A DNA stretch of 47,258 nt from Candidatus Gastranaerophilales bacterium (GTDB taxonomy: Bacteria; Cyanobacteriota; Vampirovibrionia; Gastranaerophilales; Gastranaerophilaceae). The number at the start of each line of letters is the position of its first letter. Position 1 is the stretch's first letter. A model generated the notes under the pieces. It was not told the origin of the DNA and made no database searches. It saw only the letters and a list, made by a program, of their open reading frames with translations. The DNA lies in the NCBI GenBank assembly GCA_944326125.1, contig CALVCR010000138.1, positions 1-47,258 on the forward strand. The letters run 5' to 3'. Positions 34,339-43,205 of the stretch are shown here, piece by piece. Made by a program: the position numbers and the translations under genes.

Positions 34339-34530
34339 ATGTCTAAACAATGTGAAGTATGTGGTAAAAAACCGCTTAAAGCAGCTAAATTAACATTTTC
34401 TCATAAACAAATAGTTAAAAGACAAACTCCTAATTTGCAGGAAATCAGAGTAAATGTTAACGGTCAAACTAAAAGAATGACAGTTTGCACTTCTTGCTTA
34501 AAAGCAGGAAAAGTACAAAAAGCTGTTTAG
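34339..34530 (+). CDS. rpmB: 50S ribosomal protein L28
   Basis: A 63-aa ribosomal protein. It has the zinc-binding form of L28 with two CxxC pairs (CEVCGKKP at the start and CTSCLKAGKV near the end) and the conserved SHKQIVKRQTPNLQEIR. The length matches the short zinc form. It is an independent gene with a Shine-Dalgarno-like AAGAAGG upstream, and it ends in a strong terminator shared with leuS. Confidence 0.96.
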   Translation: MSKQCEVCGKKPLKAAKLTFSHKQIVKRQTPNLQEIRVNVNGQTKRMTVCTSCLKAGKVQKAV

Positions 34531-34555
34531 TATCGTTTAAAAAATTTTTTTAAAT

Positions 34556-34585
34556 AAAAAGCCGGGACTTAAATCCCGGCTTTTT
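34556..34585. terminator. Bidirectional terminator between rpmB and leuS
   Basis: Stem AAAAAGCCGGGA/TCCCGGCTTTTT with a 6-nt loop, ending in T-runs on both strands. Confidence 0.92.
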
Positions 34586-34590
34586 ATTTT

Positions 34591-37080
34591 CTATCCTTTA
34601 ACTACAATATTTACGAGTTTTTTCGGAACAACAATAACTTTCACGATTTCTTTTCCTGAAGTTAATTCTTTTACTTTTTCACTGGAAAGGGCAATTGTTT
34701 TAAGCTCTTCATCATTTACCCCCTCATCAGCCTCAAGCTTATCTTTAACTTTACCGTTAACTTGAACCACTAAAGTTATTTTGCTGGCTTTAGCAAGATT
34801 TTCATCCCACTCGCACCAAGACTCATCATGTATAGAAGTATTAAATCCAAGTTCATGCCAGATTTCTTCTGATAAATGAACCGTAACAGGCGACATAAGC
34901 TTAATAAGAGATATAACTGCAAAGCTGAATACATTTTTATCTTCTTCACTTAACTCCTGCTTCTTACCTCTCCAATCATAAATGGCATTCGTAAGTTCTC
35001 TGTACTTAGAAATTACAGTATTAAACTGAAAATCGTTTGAAATATCATTAGTTATACCTTTGATACTCATGTGTACAACCCTTACGAGGTCATCGTTCTC
35101 TCTGGTAAGAGGGAATGAAAGCTTGTAATCTCTAACAATATCAGAGAAATTATCACTAACAAGTCTCCAAACTCTGTTCAAGAATTTGTAACAACCTTCT
35201 ACTCCGGCATCAGACCAGTCAAAATCTCTTGCAGGAGGTGAATCTGAAAGAATAAACAATCTTGCAGTATCAGCGCCGTAATTCTCAAATATTTCATCCG
35301 GATCAACCGTATTACCTTTTGATTTTGACATTTTAGAACCGTCTTTTAATACCATACCCTGAGTTAAAAGGTTTTTAAACGGTTCATCAAAGCTTAATAA
35401 GCCTAAATCTTTTAAAGCTTTAGTAAAGAATCTTGAATATAAAAGGTGTAAAATCGCATGCTCAATTCCGCCAACATACTGGTCAACAGGGAGCCATTTA
35501 TCAACAAGTTCTTTACTAAACGGCATTTCGCTGTTTTTGGCATCTGAATATCTCAAATAATACCAGCTTGAACATACAAAGGTATCCATTGTATCCATTT
35601 CTCTTCTGGCTTTTCCGCCGCAAACCGGGCAAGTTGTTTCCGCAAATGTTTTAGATGTAGTTATAGGAGATTTTCCTACAACAGAAAAATCAACATCTGT
35701 AGGAAGCATAACAGGAAGATTTTCTTCTTTTTCAGGAACAATTCCGCACTTGTCGCAATAAACGACAGGAATTGGAGCACCCCAATATCTTTGACGGGAA
35801 ATCAGCCAGTCACGAAGTCTGTATTGAGTCTTAAATTCACCGAATCCGCCATCCACAGCCTTTTGAGTAATAGCTTTTTTTGCTTCAGTATTTTTCATAC
35901 CGTCAAATTCGTTTGAGTTAACAAGAACTCCTTCTTCCGTATAAGCAGCATCTTTACAATCAGAAGGATTTTCCGGATTCTGAATAACTACTTTAAGAGG
36001 AAGATCGTATTTCTTAGCAAAGTCAAAATCTCTGGTATCGTGAGCAGGTACCGCCATAACAGCACCTGTTCCATATTCTACGAGAGCATAATCAGCAGTC
36101 CAGAGAGGGAACTTCTCACCGTTAAACGGATTTATGCAGTGAGTACCTAATGGCACACCTGTTTTTACTCTGTCTGTTGACAATCTTTCGATTTCTGACA
36201 TCTTACGTGCATTTGCTCTGTATTCCTCAACTGCCTGCTTATTTTCCGATGTTGTAAGCTTTTCTATATCCTTATATTCTGGAGCCACAACAAGGTAAGT
36301 TATACCGTGAACCGTGTCAGGTCTGGTTGTATAAACAGGGACTTCCATCTCTTCACCTGACGGCGCATCTATAACTTTAAACCTTAATATTGCACCTTCA
36401 GACTTACCAATCCAGTTAGCCTGCATTGTTTTAACATTATCCCCCCAGCCTTCAAGTTTATCTAAATCCTGCAAAAGCCTTTCTGCATAATCAGTTATCT
36501 TAAAGAACCATTGTGATAGATATTTCTTTTCTACAACACTGTCACATCTCCAGCATTTACCGTCAATTACCTGTTCGTTGGCAAGTACCGTGCCGCAGCT
36601 GTCACACCAGTTAACAGCTGCTTCTTTTTTATAAGCCAGACCTTTTTTATATAATTGAAGGAATAACCACTGTGTCCATTTATAATAATCAGGTTTGCAG
36701 GTGGTAACTTCTCTTTCCCAATCGTAAGAAAGTCCAAGCATTTTTAGCTGCTTTGTCATATATGCAATATTTTCATCAGTCCATTTTTCAGGATTTGCAC
36801 CATGCTGCATAGCAGCATTCTCAGCCGGCAGACCGAAACTGTCCCATCCAATCGGATGCAATACATTATACCCCTGAGCCTTCTTAAACCTTGCTATAAC
36901 ATCCGTTATTGTATAATTTCTTACATGGCCCATATGTAATTTGCCTGACGGATAAGGAAACATTGATAAAGCATAATATTTTGGCTTATCGCTGTCATCC
37001 GGAGTATGGAAAGCCTTATTCCTCTCCCAAGTTTCCTGCCATCTTTTTTCTATTTCCTGCGGATAATATCCTTCTTTCAT
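34591..37080 (-). CDS. leuS: Leucyl-tRNA synthetase
   Basis: Class I synthetase charging tRNA-Leu, 829 aa, close to the bacterial norm. The HIGH motif is HMGH in YPSGKLHMGHVRNYTI and the KMSKS motif is KMSKSKGNTVD. A zinc module (CDSCGTVLANEQVIDGKC) and the editing CP1 domain (VYTTRPDTVHGITYLVVA, GTGAVMAVPAHDTRDF) are complete, followed by the anticodon-binding helical domain and the C-terminal tail. The start is ATG 37080 with GGAGGA 5 nt upstream. The gene lies 15 nt after the 116-aa membrane protein, so it may be transcribed with the flagellar operon. Confidence 0.97.
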   Translation of the reverse strand: MKEGYYPQEIEKRWQETWERNKAFHTPDDSDKPKYYALSMFPYPSGKLHMGHVRNYTITDVIARFKKAQGYNVLHPIGWDSFGLPAENAAMQHGANPEKWTDENIAYMTKQLKMLGLSYDWEREVTTCKPDYYKWTQWLFLQLYKKGLAYKKEAAVNWCDSCGTVLANEQVIDGKCWRCDSVVEKKYLSQWFFKITDYAERLLQDLDKLEGWGDNVKTMQANWIGKSEGAILRFKVIDAPSGEEMEVPVYTTRPDTVHGITYLVVAPEYKDIEKLTTSENKQAVEEYRANARKMSEIERLSTDRVKTGVPLGTHCINPFNGEKFPLWTADYALVEYGTGAVMAVPAHDTRDFDFAKKYDLPLKVVIQNPENPSDCKDAAYTEEGVLVNSNEFDGMKNTEAKKAITQKAVDGGFGEFKTQYRLRDWLISRQRYWGAPIPVVYCDKCGIVPEKEENLPVMLPTDVDFSVVGKSPITTSKTFAETTCPVCGGKARREMDTMDTFVCSSWYYLRYSDAKNSEMPFSKELVDKWLPVDQYVGGIEHAILHLLYSRFFTKALKDLGLLSFDEPFKNLLTQGMVLKDGSKMSKSKGNTVDPDEIFENYGADTARLFILSDSPPARDFDWSDAGVEGCYKFLNRVWRLVSDNFSDIVRDYKLSFPLTRENDDLVRVVHMSIKGITNDISNDFQFNTVISKYRELTNAIYDWRGKKQELSEEDKNVFSFAVISLIKLMSPVTVHLSEEIWHELGFNTSIHDESWCEWDENLAKASKITLVVQVNGKVKDKLEADEGVNDEELKTIALSSEKVKELTSGKEIVKVIVVPKKLVNIVVKG

Positions 37081-37095
37081 TTATTCCTCCATATC

Positions 37096-37446
37096 CTATA
37101 CATCAACGTCATCATCTGTTTCTGAATCAGGAGCGTCCGGCTCTGCAACTGTCTTAGTCAGCTTTTCATTCAACTCCTGAAGGGTAATTGATTTATCCAT
37201 TTTCTTTAAAGCATTTAACACCGCTATTTTATAATCGGCATCCGCTCTGTTTTTAGGATTATCCATTATCTCACCGATTTTTTGTCCGAGAATTCCCATA
37301 ACAACAACAGCCGGTACCATTATAACACCGGTAGCCATAACTGCATGCAAATCAACCGCACCTATTTTTACAAAGCAAATGGTTCCGATAACAAGCAGCG
37401 TAACCGCTATGAAAAAACTTCTAATACTTTCGGTATATCCACCCAT
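37096..37446 (-). CDS. Small membrane protein of unknown function
   Basis: A 116-aa protein with two membrane helices near the N-terminus (SFFIAVTLLVIGTICFVKIG and ATGVIMVPAVVVMGILGQKI), then a soluble helical part (NPKNRADADYKIAVLNALKK) and a strongly acidic tail (APDSETDDDVDV). I do not recognise it. The start shares one base with the stop of the PilZ gene, and it follows the flagellar export operon, which suggests an envelope or flagellum-related job. leuS follows after 15 nt. Confidence 0.65.
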   Translation of the reverse strand: MGGYTESIRSFFIAVTLLVIGTICFVKIGAVDLHAVMATGVIMVPAVVVMGILGQKIGEIMDNPKNRADADYKIAVLNALKKMDKSITLQELNEKLTKTVAEPDAPDSETDDDVDV

Positions 37447-38036
37447 TATTTGTTAAGATTCTCCATATCTTTTTTCATACAAAACTGTACTAATGTCATT
37501 TTATCAATATTACTCAAATTAACAAATCTTCCTGATATTGTATAAAGTCCGCTATCGTTTTTCTCAACCCTGATAAGCTGGTATTTGCACTTAATCTCCT
37601 GCTCATCGCTTAGCTTAATTGATACTTTATACTCTTTTTCAATATCAATATTTTCTTTTGTACTAAGTTTCATACCGCCTGCGGAAAGATCCAGAGTACG
37701 TGCTTTGTGAACTATATCTTCATATACAAGTTCAATATCTTCAATAAACTTAATACGAGTAAACTTACGTCTTTGCAAGAATCTGTGTTTTACCGGATTA
37801 GCAATAGATATAACATTATTTTCAAGTTCTTGAATATAAGATTCAAAGTATAAATAACCATTATCAGTAAGAGAATAAAAATCACAAATATGATTTTTAA
37901 TAAGACCGGCCGGCTTATATTTTAATTCCATTCTGAAACCTTCCATAGAAACATCCAGAACTTTACCTTTATTAGAATTTTTAAAATCCTGAGGTACTAC
38001 TGTTACCAATTGGTCTTTTTTTATAAGTTCTCTCAT
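37446..38036 (-). CDS. PilZ-domain protein (YcgR-like c-di-GMP effector)
   Basis: A 196-aa protein with an N-terminal YcgR-type beta domain (about 1-95) and a C-terminal PilZ domain (about 98-192). The c-di-GMP signature is clear: RRKFTR (RxxxR) followed by ARTLDLSAGGMKLS (D/NxSxxG). Such proteins bind c-di-GMP and slow the flagellar motor. It lies 15 nt downstream of flhA in the same operon, which fits that role, and an HD-GYP phosphodiesterase gene is elsewhere in the window. The 3' end overlaps the next gene by 1 nt. Confidence 0.9.
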   Translation of the reverse strand: MRELIKKDQLVTVVPQDFKNSNKGKVLDVSMEGFRMELKYKPAGLIKNHICDFYSLTDNGYLYFESYIQELENNVISIANPVKHRFLQRRKFTRIKFIEDIELVYEDIVHKARTLDLSAGGMKLSTKENIDIEKEYKVSIKLSDEQEIKCKYQLIRVEKNDSGLYTISGRFVNLSNIDKMTLVQFCMKKDMENLNK

Positions 38037-38051
38037 TATAGTGTCCTTTCT

Positions 38052-40160
38052 TTATCTTTTTGCCAATTCCAGTTTTACCATTCCGACTGATTTAACTTTA
38101 ACATTCGGGCTAATTTCATTATATGACATAATTGCAATTTGCGGATAAGTTCTTTCTACAAGTTTTCTGAATAAAAGTCTTATAGGCGAAGAACAAAGGA
38201 TAACCGGCTGATTTCCGGTAGCGGTAATAGCTTTTTCAAGTTCAATATTCATCCTATCAAACAGATTTCTGGTAAAGCTTGGATCCAGAGTAACACTCTG
38301 CCCGTCGGGACTTGCTCCTTTTGCAATAGTATTTTCGACATCCGGAGAAAGTGTAATAACATAAAGCTCGCCTGTGTCTGCAAGATTCTGCTTGCAAATA
38401 TTTCTTGCAAGCGCCTGTCTGACATGTTCAGTTAAGAAATTAGGATTTTTATTAATTTTAGATTGCAGGCTTATTGTTTCAAGAATAGTTTTCAAATCTC
38501 TTACAGCAACTCCTTCTTTCAAAAGGTTTTGAATAACTATCTGAACATCTCCTATTGTAATATCCTTCATTATGTCATTAACATAATCTTCCGAAACTTC
38601 TTTTTTAAGATTATCAATAAGCTGCTGGATATCAAATCTTGAAACAATTTCATAAGCGCATTTTTTAATAACTTCCGTAATATGTGTAGAAATAACAGCA
38701 GAAGCAGAAACAACCGTGTAACCCGACATCTCAGCCAGATCTTTATCCTTTGGTTCAATCCACAAAGCAGGAAGCCCGAATGCAGGCTCTATTGCGTGTA
38801 TACCGTTAATAGTAAGATTACCGACCGGATCTCCTGCACTCATTGCAAGATATCTTTCCGGATAAACCTCTCCTGATTCAAGAGCTACACCTTTTAGCTT
38901 AATTTGATAAGAATTAGGCGAAAGCTGCAGATTATCCCTTACCCTGATTGAAGGTAAGACAATACCTAAATCCAAAGCGGTTTGACGTCTTATTTGCGCA
39001 ATTCTTTCAAGCAAATCACCGCCCATTTCAACATTTAAAAGCTGTACAAGCCTGTAGCCTACTTCTATTTCTATTGTATCTACATTGAGAAGTTCCATAA
39101 CACTTTCTCTTGTAGCTTTTGCTCTCTTTTCTTTCTTTCCGAGTTTTTCTTGCTGTTCCTGAGCAACTTTCTGAGCTTCTGCCGTTTGAACAAGCTCCTT
39201 TTTCTGCTTGCCTTTTAAATACGCAAACCCGCCTGTACACGCTGCAATTAAAAGGAACGGAGCGGTCGGCATGCCGGGAACAACGCCAAGGAATGCTAAC
39301 AGGCCTGATACAACACCAAGGACTCTCGGATCAGAGAACATTTCATTCTTAATATCTTCTGATAAAGGCTCATCCTTTCCGGTTGCACGGGAAACAATTA
39401 AACCTGTTGCTGTAGAAATCAATAAGGCCGGAATTTGTGATACAAGGCCATCACCAACAGTAAGGATTGTGTAAGTACCTAAAGCTTGCTGCACATTCAT
39501 TTTTTGTTGAACTATACCGATAATCAAACCGCCGACAATGTTAACAATCGTTATAACAATACCGGCTGTTGCATCACCTTTAACAAACTTAGAAGCACCA
39601 TCCATTGTACCGTAGAAATCAGTTTCTCTTTCTAATTTTCGTCTTCTTTCTTTTGCCTGATCCTCGTTAATAAGTCCGGAGTTTAAGTCCGCGTCAATAC
39701 TCAATTGTTTACCGGGCATTTTATCCAATGTAAAACGAGCTGATACTTCAGCAACACGAGTTGCACCACCCGTGATTACCATAAAGTTAATTAATACCAG
39801 AATACAAAATATTACCGCACCTACTACGTAATTTCCCCCAACGACGAATTCTCCAAATGCATTAATTACGTTACCTGCCTCGCCGTAGAGAAGGATTAAC
39901 CTTGTAGAGCTAACGTTCAACCCCAGCCTGAACAGTGTTGCAATCAACAAGACAGTAGGAAATGAAGAATAATCAAGAGGTTCTTTTGTGTATAAACATA
40001 CAAGTAAAATTACGATTGCTAATGAAATATTTATAGTAAGTAAAATATCCAAAAGAGGTGCAGGAAGAGGGATAACCATCATACAGACGATTACAACCAA
40101 GCCTATCGCAAGCACTATATCGTTATTTTTTAATAATTCTGATAACTTAGTGAACCCCAT
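38052..40160 (-). CDS. flhA: Flagellar export protein FlhA
   Basis: Largest component of the flagellar type III export gate, 702 aa. The N-terminal half is membrane-embedded (several helices up to about residue 330). The FHIPEP-family signature is RVAEVSARFTLDKMPGKQLS, with NSGLINEDQAKERR following. The C-terminal cytosolic domain forms the ring that docks chaperone-substrate complexes. AGGAGAGG precedes the ATG. It is the fifth gene of fliP-fliQ-fliR-flhB-flhA, and the pilZ gene follows after 15 nt. Virulence-type homologues exist, but the gene set here matches flagellar export better. Confidence 0.96.
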   Translation of the reverse strand: MGFTKLSELLKNNDIVLAIGLVVIVCMMVIPLPAPLLDILLTINISLAIVILLVCLYTKEPLDYSSFPTVLLIATLFRLGLNVSSTRLILLYGEAGNVINAFGEFVVGGNYVVGAVIFCILVLINFMVITGGATRVAEVSARFTLDKMPGKQLSIDADLNSGLINEDQAKERRRKLERETDFYGTMDGASKFVKGDATAGIVITIVNIVGGLIIGIVQQKMNVQQALGTYTILTVGDGLVSQIPALLISTATGLIVSRATGKDEPLSEDIKNEMFSDPRVLGVVSGLLAFLGVVPGMPTAPFLLIAACTGGFAYLKGKQKKELVQTAEAQKVAQEQQEKLGKKEKRAKATRESVMELLNVDTIEIEVGYRLVQLLNVEMGGDLLERIAQIRRQTALDLGIVLPSIRVRDNLQLSPNSYQIKLKGVALESGEVYPERYLAMSAGDPVGNLTINGIHAIEPAFGLPALWIEPKDKDLAEMSGYTVVSASAVISTHITEVIKKCAYEIVSRFDIQQLIDNLKKEVSEDYVNDIMKDITIGDVQIVIQNLLKEGVAVRDLKTILETISLQSKINKNPNFLTEHVRQALARNICKQNLADTGELYVITLSPDVENTIAKGASPDGQSVTLDPSFTRNLFDRMNIELEKAITATGNQPVILCSSPIRLLFRKLVERTYPQIAIMSYNEISPNVKVKSVGMVKLELAKR

Positions 40161-40167
40161 AGCCTAA

Positions 40168-41247
40168 TTAACTTCCTCTCCTATTATTGTAAACGTATGC
40201 TAAAATTTCAGCAACTGCTACATACAGGTCTGATGGTATTATACCATCAATCGGTACAGAATTGTAGAGGGCTCTCGCAACAGGTCTGTTTTCAACAATC
40301 GGAACATTGTTACTTTTTGCAATTTCTCTAATCTGAAATGCCAGATAATCAACCCCTTTGGCAACTACCATCGGTGCAGGAGCCTTCGTTTTATCATACT
40401 GAATTGCAACAGCATAATGAGTAGGGTTTGTTACAACAACATCAGCTTTAGGTACTGCAGACATCATTCTTTGTCGTGCCATTTGCATTTGTATAGATCT
40501 TATACGAGCTTTAACCTTAGGATCCCCTTCCGTATCTTTATGCTCATCTTTGACTTCCTGCTTAGTCATCTTAATGGACTTTTCGTATTCATAAGTTTGA
40601 TATTTCTTATCCAAATATCCAAGAATTAACATCGCAAGGCACATATTAATAATCATGTTTATTAATATCGATCCGACTATATGCAAAGCTATAGGTAGTT
40701 CCAAGCCTACCAGCCCCATCAAATCACCTTTTCTGCTGTTAATAGCAGAATAACCGCAGGCAGCTACAACAACAATCTTAATTATTGATTTTGCAAACTC
40801 AACCAGCGATCTCGGCTGAAACGGATTAAAGATTCTTTTAGCATTCTCAAATAATCTTCTGGGACTAAGGTTAGTCAAATCAAATTTAGCTCTTTGTAAA
40901 GCAAATACATGACCAACATCCATTCTTACAACAATCACTGCTAAAATAAAGAGTAATACAAAAAACGGCAGCACAATCATCCCTAAATACTTAAAATAAG
41001 GATATAACAAACCTACAATATCCGACGTATCAATAGATGCCGGATTCAGGTTTTCAAAAGTATCCCTGAGCATAGTCTGAATATTTGCAAACATATATTT
41101 AGCCAAAACAATAAGAAGAGCTACACCGCCAATCATAACAAGGGCGGATTCCATATCCTTACTTTTAGCAACATTTCCTCTTTCGCGTTCTTTCGTTCGC
41201 CGTCGGGTCGTCGCTTCTTCGGTTTTTTCAGCTGCATCGTTACTCAT
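40168..41247 (-). CDS. flhB: Flagellar export switch protein FlhB
   Basis: 359 aa with four membrane helices and a cytosolic C-terminal domain that cleaves itself at Asn-Pro in VVTNPTHYAVAIQYD, switching export specificity from hook to filament. The N-terminus is basic and charged (EKTEEATTRRRTKERERGN), as in the family. The gene lies 35 nt after fliR and 7 nt before flhA. The Shine-Dalgarno (AAAGGG) is distant from the ATG and weak. Confidence 0.95.
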   Translation of the reverse strand: MSNDAAEKTEEATTRRRTKERERGNVAKSKDMESALVMIGGVALLIVLAKYMFANIQTMLRDTFENLNPASIDTSDIVGLLYPYFKYLGMIVLPFFVLLFILAVIVVRMDVGHVFALQRAKFDLTNLSPRRLFENAKRIFNPFQPRSLVEFAKSIIKIVVVAACGYSAINSRKGDLMGLVGLELPIALHIVGSILINMIINMCLAMLILGYLDKKYQTYEYEKSIKMTKQEVKDEHKDTEGDPKVKARIRSIQMQMARQRMMSAVPKADVVVTNPTHYAVAIQYDKTKAPAPMVVAKGVDYLAFQIREIAKSNNVPIVENRPVARALYNSVPIDGIIPSDLYVAVAEILAYVYNNRRGS

Positions 41248-41282
41248 TTATTCAAACAAACCCTTTTATTTTAGTCATACCC

Positions 41283-42062
41283 TTAAAAAATTGCTGCAAT
41301 TCTCGTCATAAATTGTTCTATCAATACAGCAATATATTCCGCCATAGGCCGCATAAATATCAAGGACAATAGAAGACCTAAATATATTTTAAGCGGAATT
41401 GATACCATAAATATATTCATCTGAGGCATCATTTTAGATGTAAAGCCCAATAATATATCAGTAATAAACAACACCGCAAAAATAGGAATTGCAATTCCCA
41501 GCCCGACTGCAAAAAGTTGCCCTGATATAATTACAACCTGCTCTACAATACCCGGAGAAAAATTAAACACATACCCGGCAGGTAAAGTCTTAAAGCTATT
41601 ATAGATAGCAGAAAATAACCATCTGTGCGCCCCCAGTGCAATAAACAACATTGAAGCCAGATAAGTATAAGCCTGAGTAATTACAGGGGAGTTGCCTCCG
41701 GAAGCAGGGTTTAAAGCCTGATCGGCAGATATACCCATCTGAATGGCAAAAGTATTAACCCCGAGTTCAATACCTGAAAATAAAATATTAGCACAATACC
41801 CAATAGCAAAACCTATTAAAAATTCTTTAAATAAAATAAGTGTCAGCGCAGGCACCGAAGTCGGAGTTACAAAACTCGTATTAGCCTGAACAATAGGGAA
41901 AAGTATAAACGCAATTGCAGCAGCAAGCCAAACCTTTATCTGCATGGGGATTGGATAAGTTGAAAACAAAGGGGCAGATGAAAATAACCCTGACAACCTT
42001 GTAAATATTGCCATAAAAAGTATTATATTGCTGACTGAAAATAATACATCAAGATTAAACAT
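41283..42062 (-). CDS. fliR: Flagellar export protein FliR
   Basis: 259-aa polytopic component of the export gate (FliPQR). It shows about six hydrophobic helices, with the conserved FTRLSGLFSSAPLFS near the N-terminus, LFKEFLIGFAIGYCANILF and GFTSKMMPQMNIF. I start at ATG 42062, which shares its A with the fliQ stop (TGATG); a TTG one codon earlier is an unnecessary alternative. AGGCGG lies 8 nt upstream. Confidence 0.93.
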   Translation of the reverse strand: MFNLDVLFSVSNIILFMAIFTRLSGLFSSAPLFSTYPIPMQIKVWLAAAIAFILFPIVQANTSFVTPTSVPALTLILFKEFLIGFAIGYCANILFSGIELGVNTFAIQMGISADQALNPASGGNSPVITQAYTYLASMLFIALGAHRWLFSAIYNSFKTLPAGYVFNFSPGIVEQVVIISGQLFAVGLGIAIPIFAVLFITDILLGFTSKMMPQMNIFMVSIPLKIYLGLLLSLIFMRPMAEYIAVLIEQFMTRIAAIF

Positions 42063-42337
42063 CAAAATCCGCCTATCAGTTGAGGAATCATATCCATAAA
42101 CTCATTTGTTGTAGTAATAAACACGCTTATCATCCAAGGTAGTAAGAAAATAAGCAGAATTACGCAGCCTACAATTTTAGGAACAAATGTTAAGGTAGAT
42201 TCCTGAATCTGTGTAACGGTTTGAAAAATACTTACAATCAAACCGATTACAACCCCGACAACCAATATCGGTACGGACATCTGCAAAGTTAATATAAACA
42301 TTTTCTGTAAAAGAGTTATAACTACGTCTTGATTCAT
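42062..42337 (-). CDS. fliQ: Flagellar export protein FliQ
   Basis: 91-aa protein with two membrane helices, the small FliPQR-gate component. The signatures LVVGVVIGLIVSIFQTVTQI (shown here in part) and PKIVGCVILLIFLLPWM match the family. The length is typical. It lies 3 nt after fliP, overlaps fliR by one base, and has a GTGAGG site before the ATG. Confidence 0.95.
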   Translation of the reverse strand: MNQDVVITLLQKMFILTLQMSVPILVVGVVIGLIVSIFQTVTQIQESTLTFVPKIVGCVILLIFLLPWMISVFITTTNEFMDMIPQLIGGF

Positions 42338-42340
42338 TTA

Positions 42341-43093
42341 CTACCTCACAAAGCTGTCCACAAGAGACTTAACAATCAAATACCACCCGTCTACCATAAC
42401 AAACATAATCAACTTAAACGGCAGTGCAATCATGGTAGGAGGCAAAAACATCATACCCATTGATACAAGGACACTTGATACAACGATATCTATTACCAAA
42501 AACGGAAGATAAACAACAAAACCTATAGTAAATGCAGTTTTGAGTTCACTCAATATAAATGCAGGTAATAGCACATAAGTAGGCACGTCATTTTTATTTT
42601 TCGGTTTCTCTATTTTAGCCATACGAACAAATAGGGCAAGTTCTTTTTCATGCGTCTGCTTAAACATAAAAGTCCTGATAGGTTCAATACCTCTATCCAG
42701 CGCAACTTGCTGCGTTATTTGATTATTCATATACGGCTGAAGAGCCTTTTCGTTAATTTCATTAAAAGTAGGAGCCATTATAAAAAAAGTAAGAATTAAT
42801 GCCAAACTGGTCAATACCTGGTTTGGCGGAAGAGTTGTAGTACCTATTGCTTGCCTTGTAATAGAAAGAACAACAACCAGTCTTATAAACGATGTTGTCA
42901 TTATTAAAATACTCGGCGCAAGGGTTAAAATCGTCAACCAGATAAGAATTTGAAGCCCGTTAGTAAAATCCTGCGGAGTATTTGCAGTCTGCATTCCTAT
43001 ATTAATGTTAGGAAAGGTCATTGCAGCAGAAGACGGTAATATACTCAGCAAAAGTCCGCCCAGTGTAAATCCCCACTTTTTAATATCATTCAT
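42341..43093 (-). CDS. fliP: Flagellar export protein FliP
   Basis: 250-aa export-gate protein with a cleavable signal-like N-terminus (MNDIKKWGFTLGGLLLSILP). Family signatures are SFIRLVVVLSITRQAIGTTT, PPNQVLTSLALILTFFIMAP, TAFTIGFVVYLPFLVIDIVV and MMFLPPTMIALPFKLIMFV. I start at ATG 43093 with AAGGA 8 nt upstream; a TTG at 43114 would add seven residues ahead of the Shine-Dalgarno and is rejected. It is the first gene of the export operon, behind a promoter and a small hairpin. Confidence 0.94.
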   Translation of the reverse strand: MNDIKKWGFTLGGLLLSILPSSAAMTFPNINIGMQTANTPQDFTNGLQILIWLTILTLAPSILIMTTSFIRLVVVLSITRQAIGTTTLPPNQVLTSLALILTFFIMAPTFNEINEKALQPYMNNQITQQVALDRGIEPIRTFMFKQTHEKELALFVRMAKIEKPKNKNDVPTYVLLPAFILSELKTAFTIGFVVYLPFLVIDIVVSSVLVSMGMMFLPPTMIALPFKLIMFVMVDGWYLIVKSLVDSFVR

Positions 43094-43123
43094 ATTAAAT
43101 ATCCTTAAAATCAACTACCCAAG

Positions 43124-43140
43124 AAGAGTTAACAACTCTT
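43124..43140. repeat. Perfect 7-bp hairpin near the fliP transcription start
   Basis: AAGAGTT and AACTCTT are exact complements around AAC. It lies in the 5' leader just after the expected start; it could be a stability hairpin or an operator. There is no T-run of terminator length. Confidence 0.45.
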
Positions 43141-43149
43141 CCCCACCAT

Positions 43150-43178
43150 ATAGTACAATATATTCGGTATAGTGGCAA
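43150..43178 (-). promoter_or_regulatory. Promoter of the flagellar export operon
   Basis: On the minus strand TTGCCA (43178-43173), 17 bp, TACTAT (43155-43150). It resembles a housekeeping promoter rather than a flagellar sigma-28 promoter. Confidence 0.4.
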
Positions 43179-43205
43179 TCTGTTAAGATATATTAATACG
43201 AGAAT

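Noticed and set aside
38052..43093. Virulence type III secretion system
   Set aside because: Only the five conserved gate genes are present, with FlhA/FlhB signatures and a PilZ flagellar-brake gene; no secretin, needle or effector gene is seen.
43094..43205. Flagellar sigma-28 or sigma-54 promoter upstream of fliP
   Set aside because: No TAAAGTTT-N11-GCCGATAA and no GG-N10-GC pattern; the visible elements resemble a housekeeping promoter.
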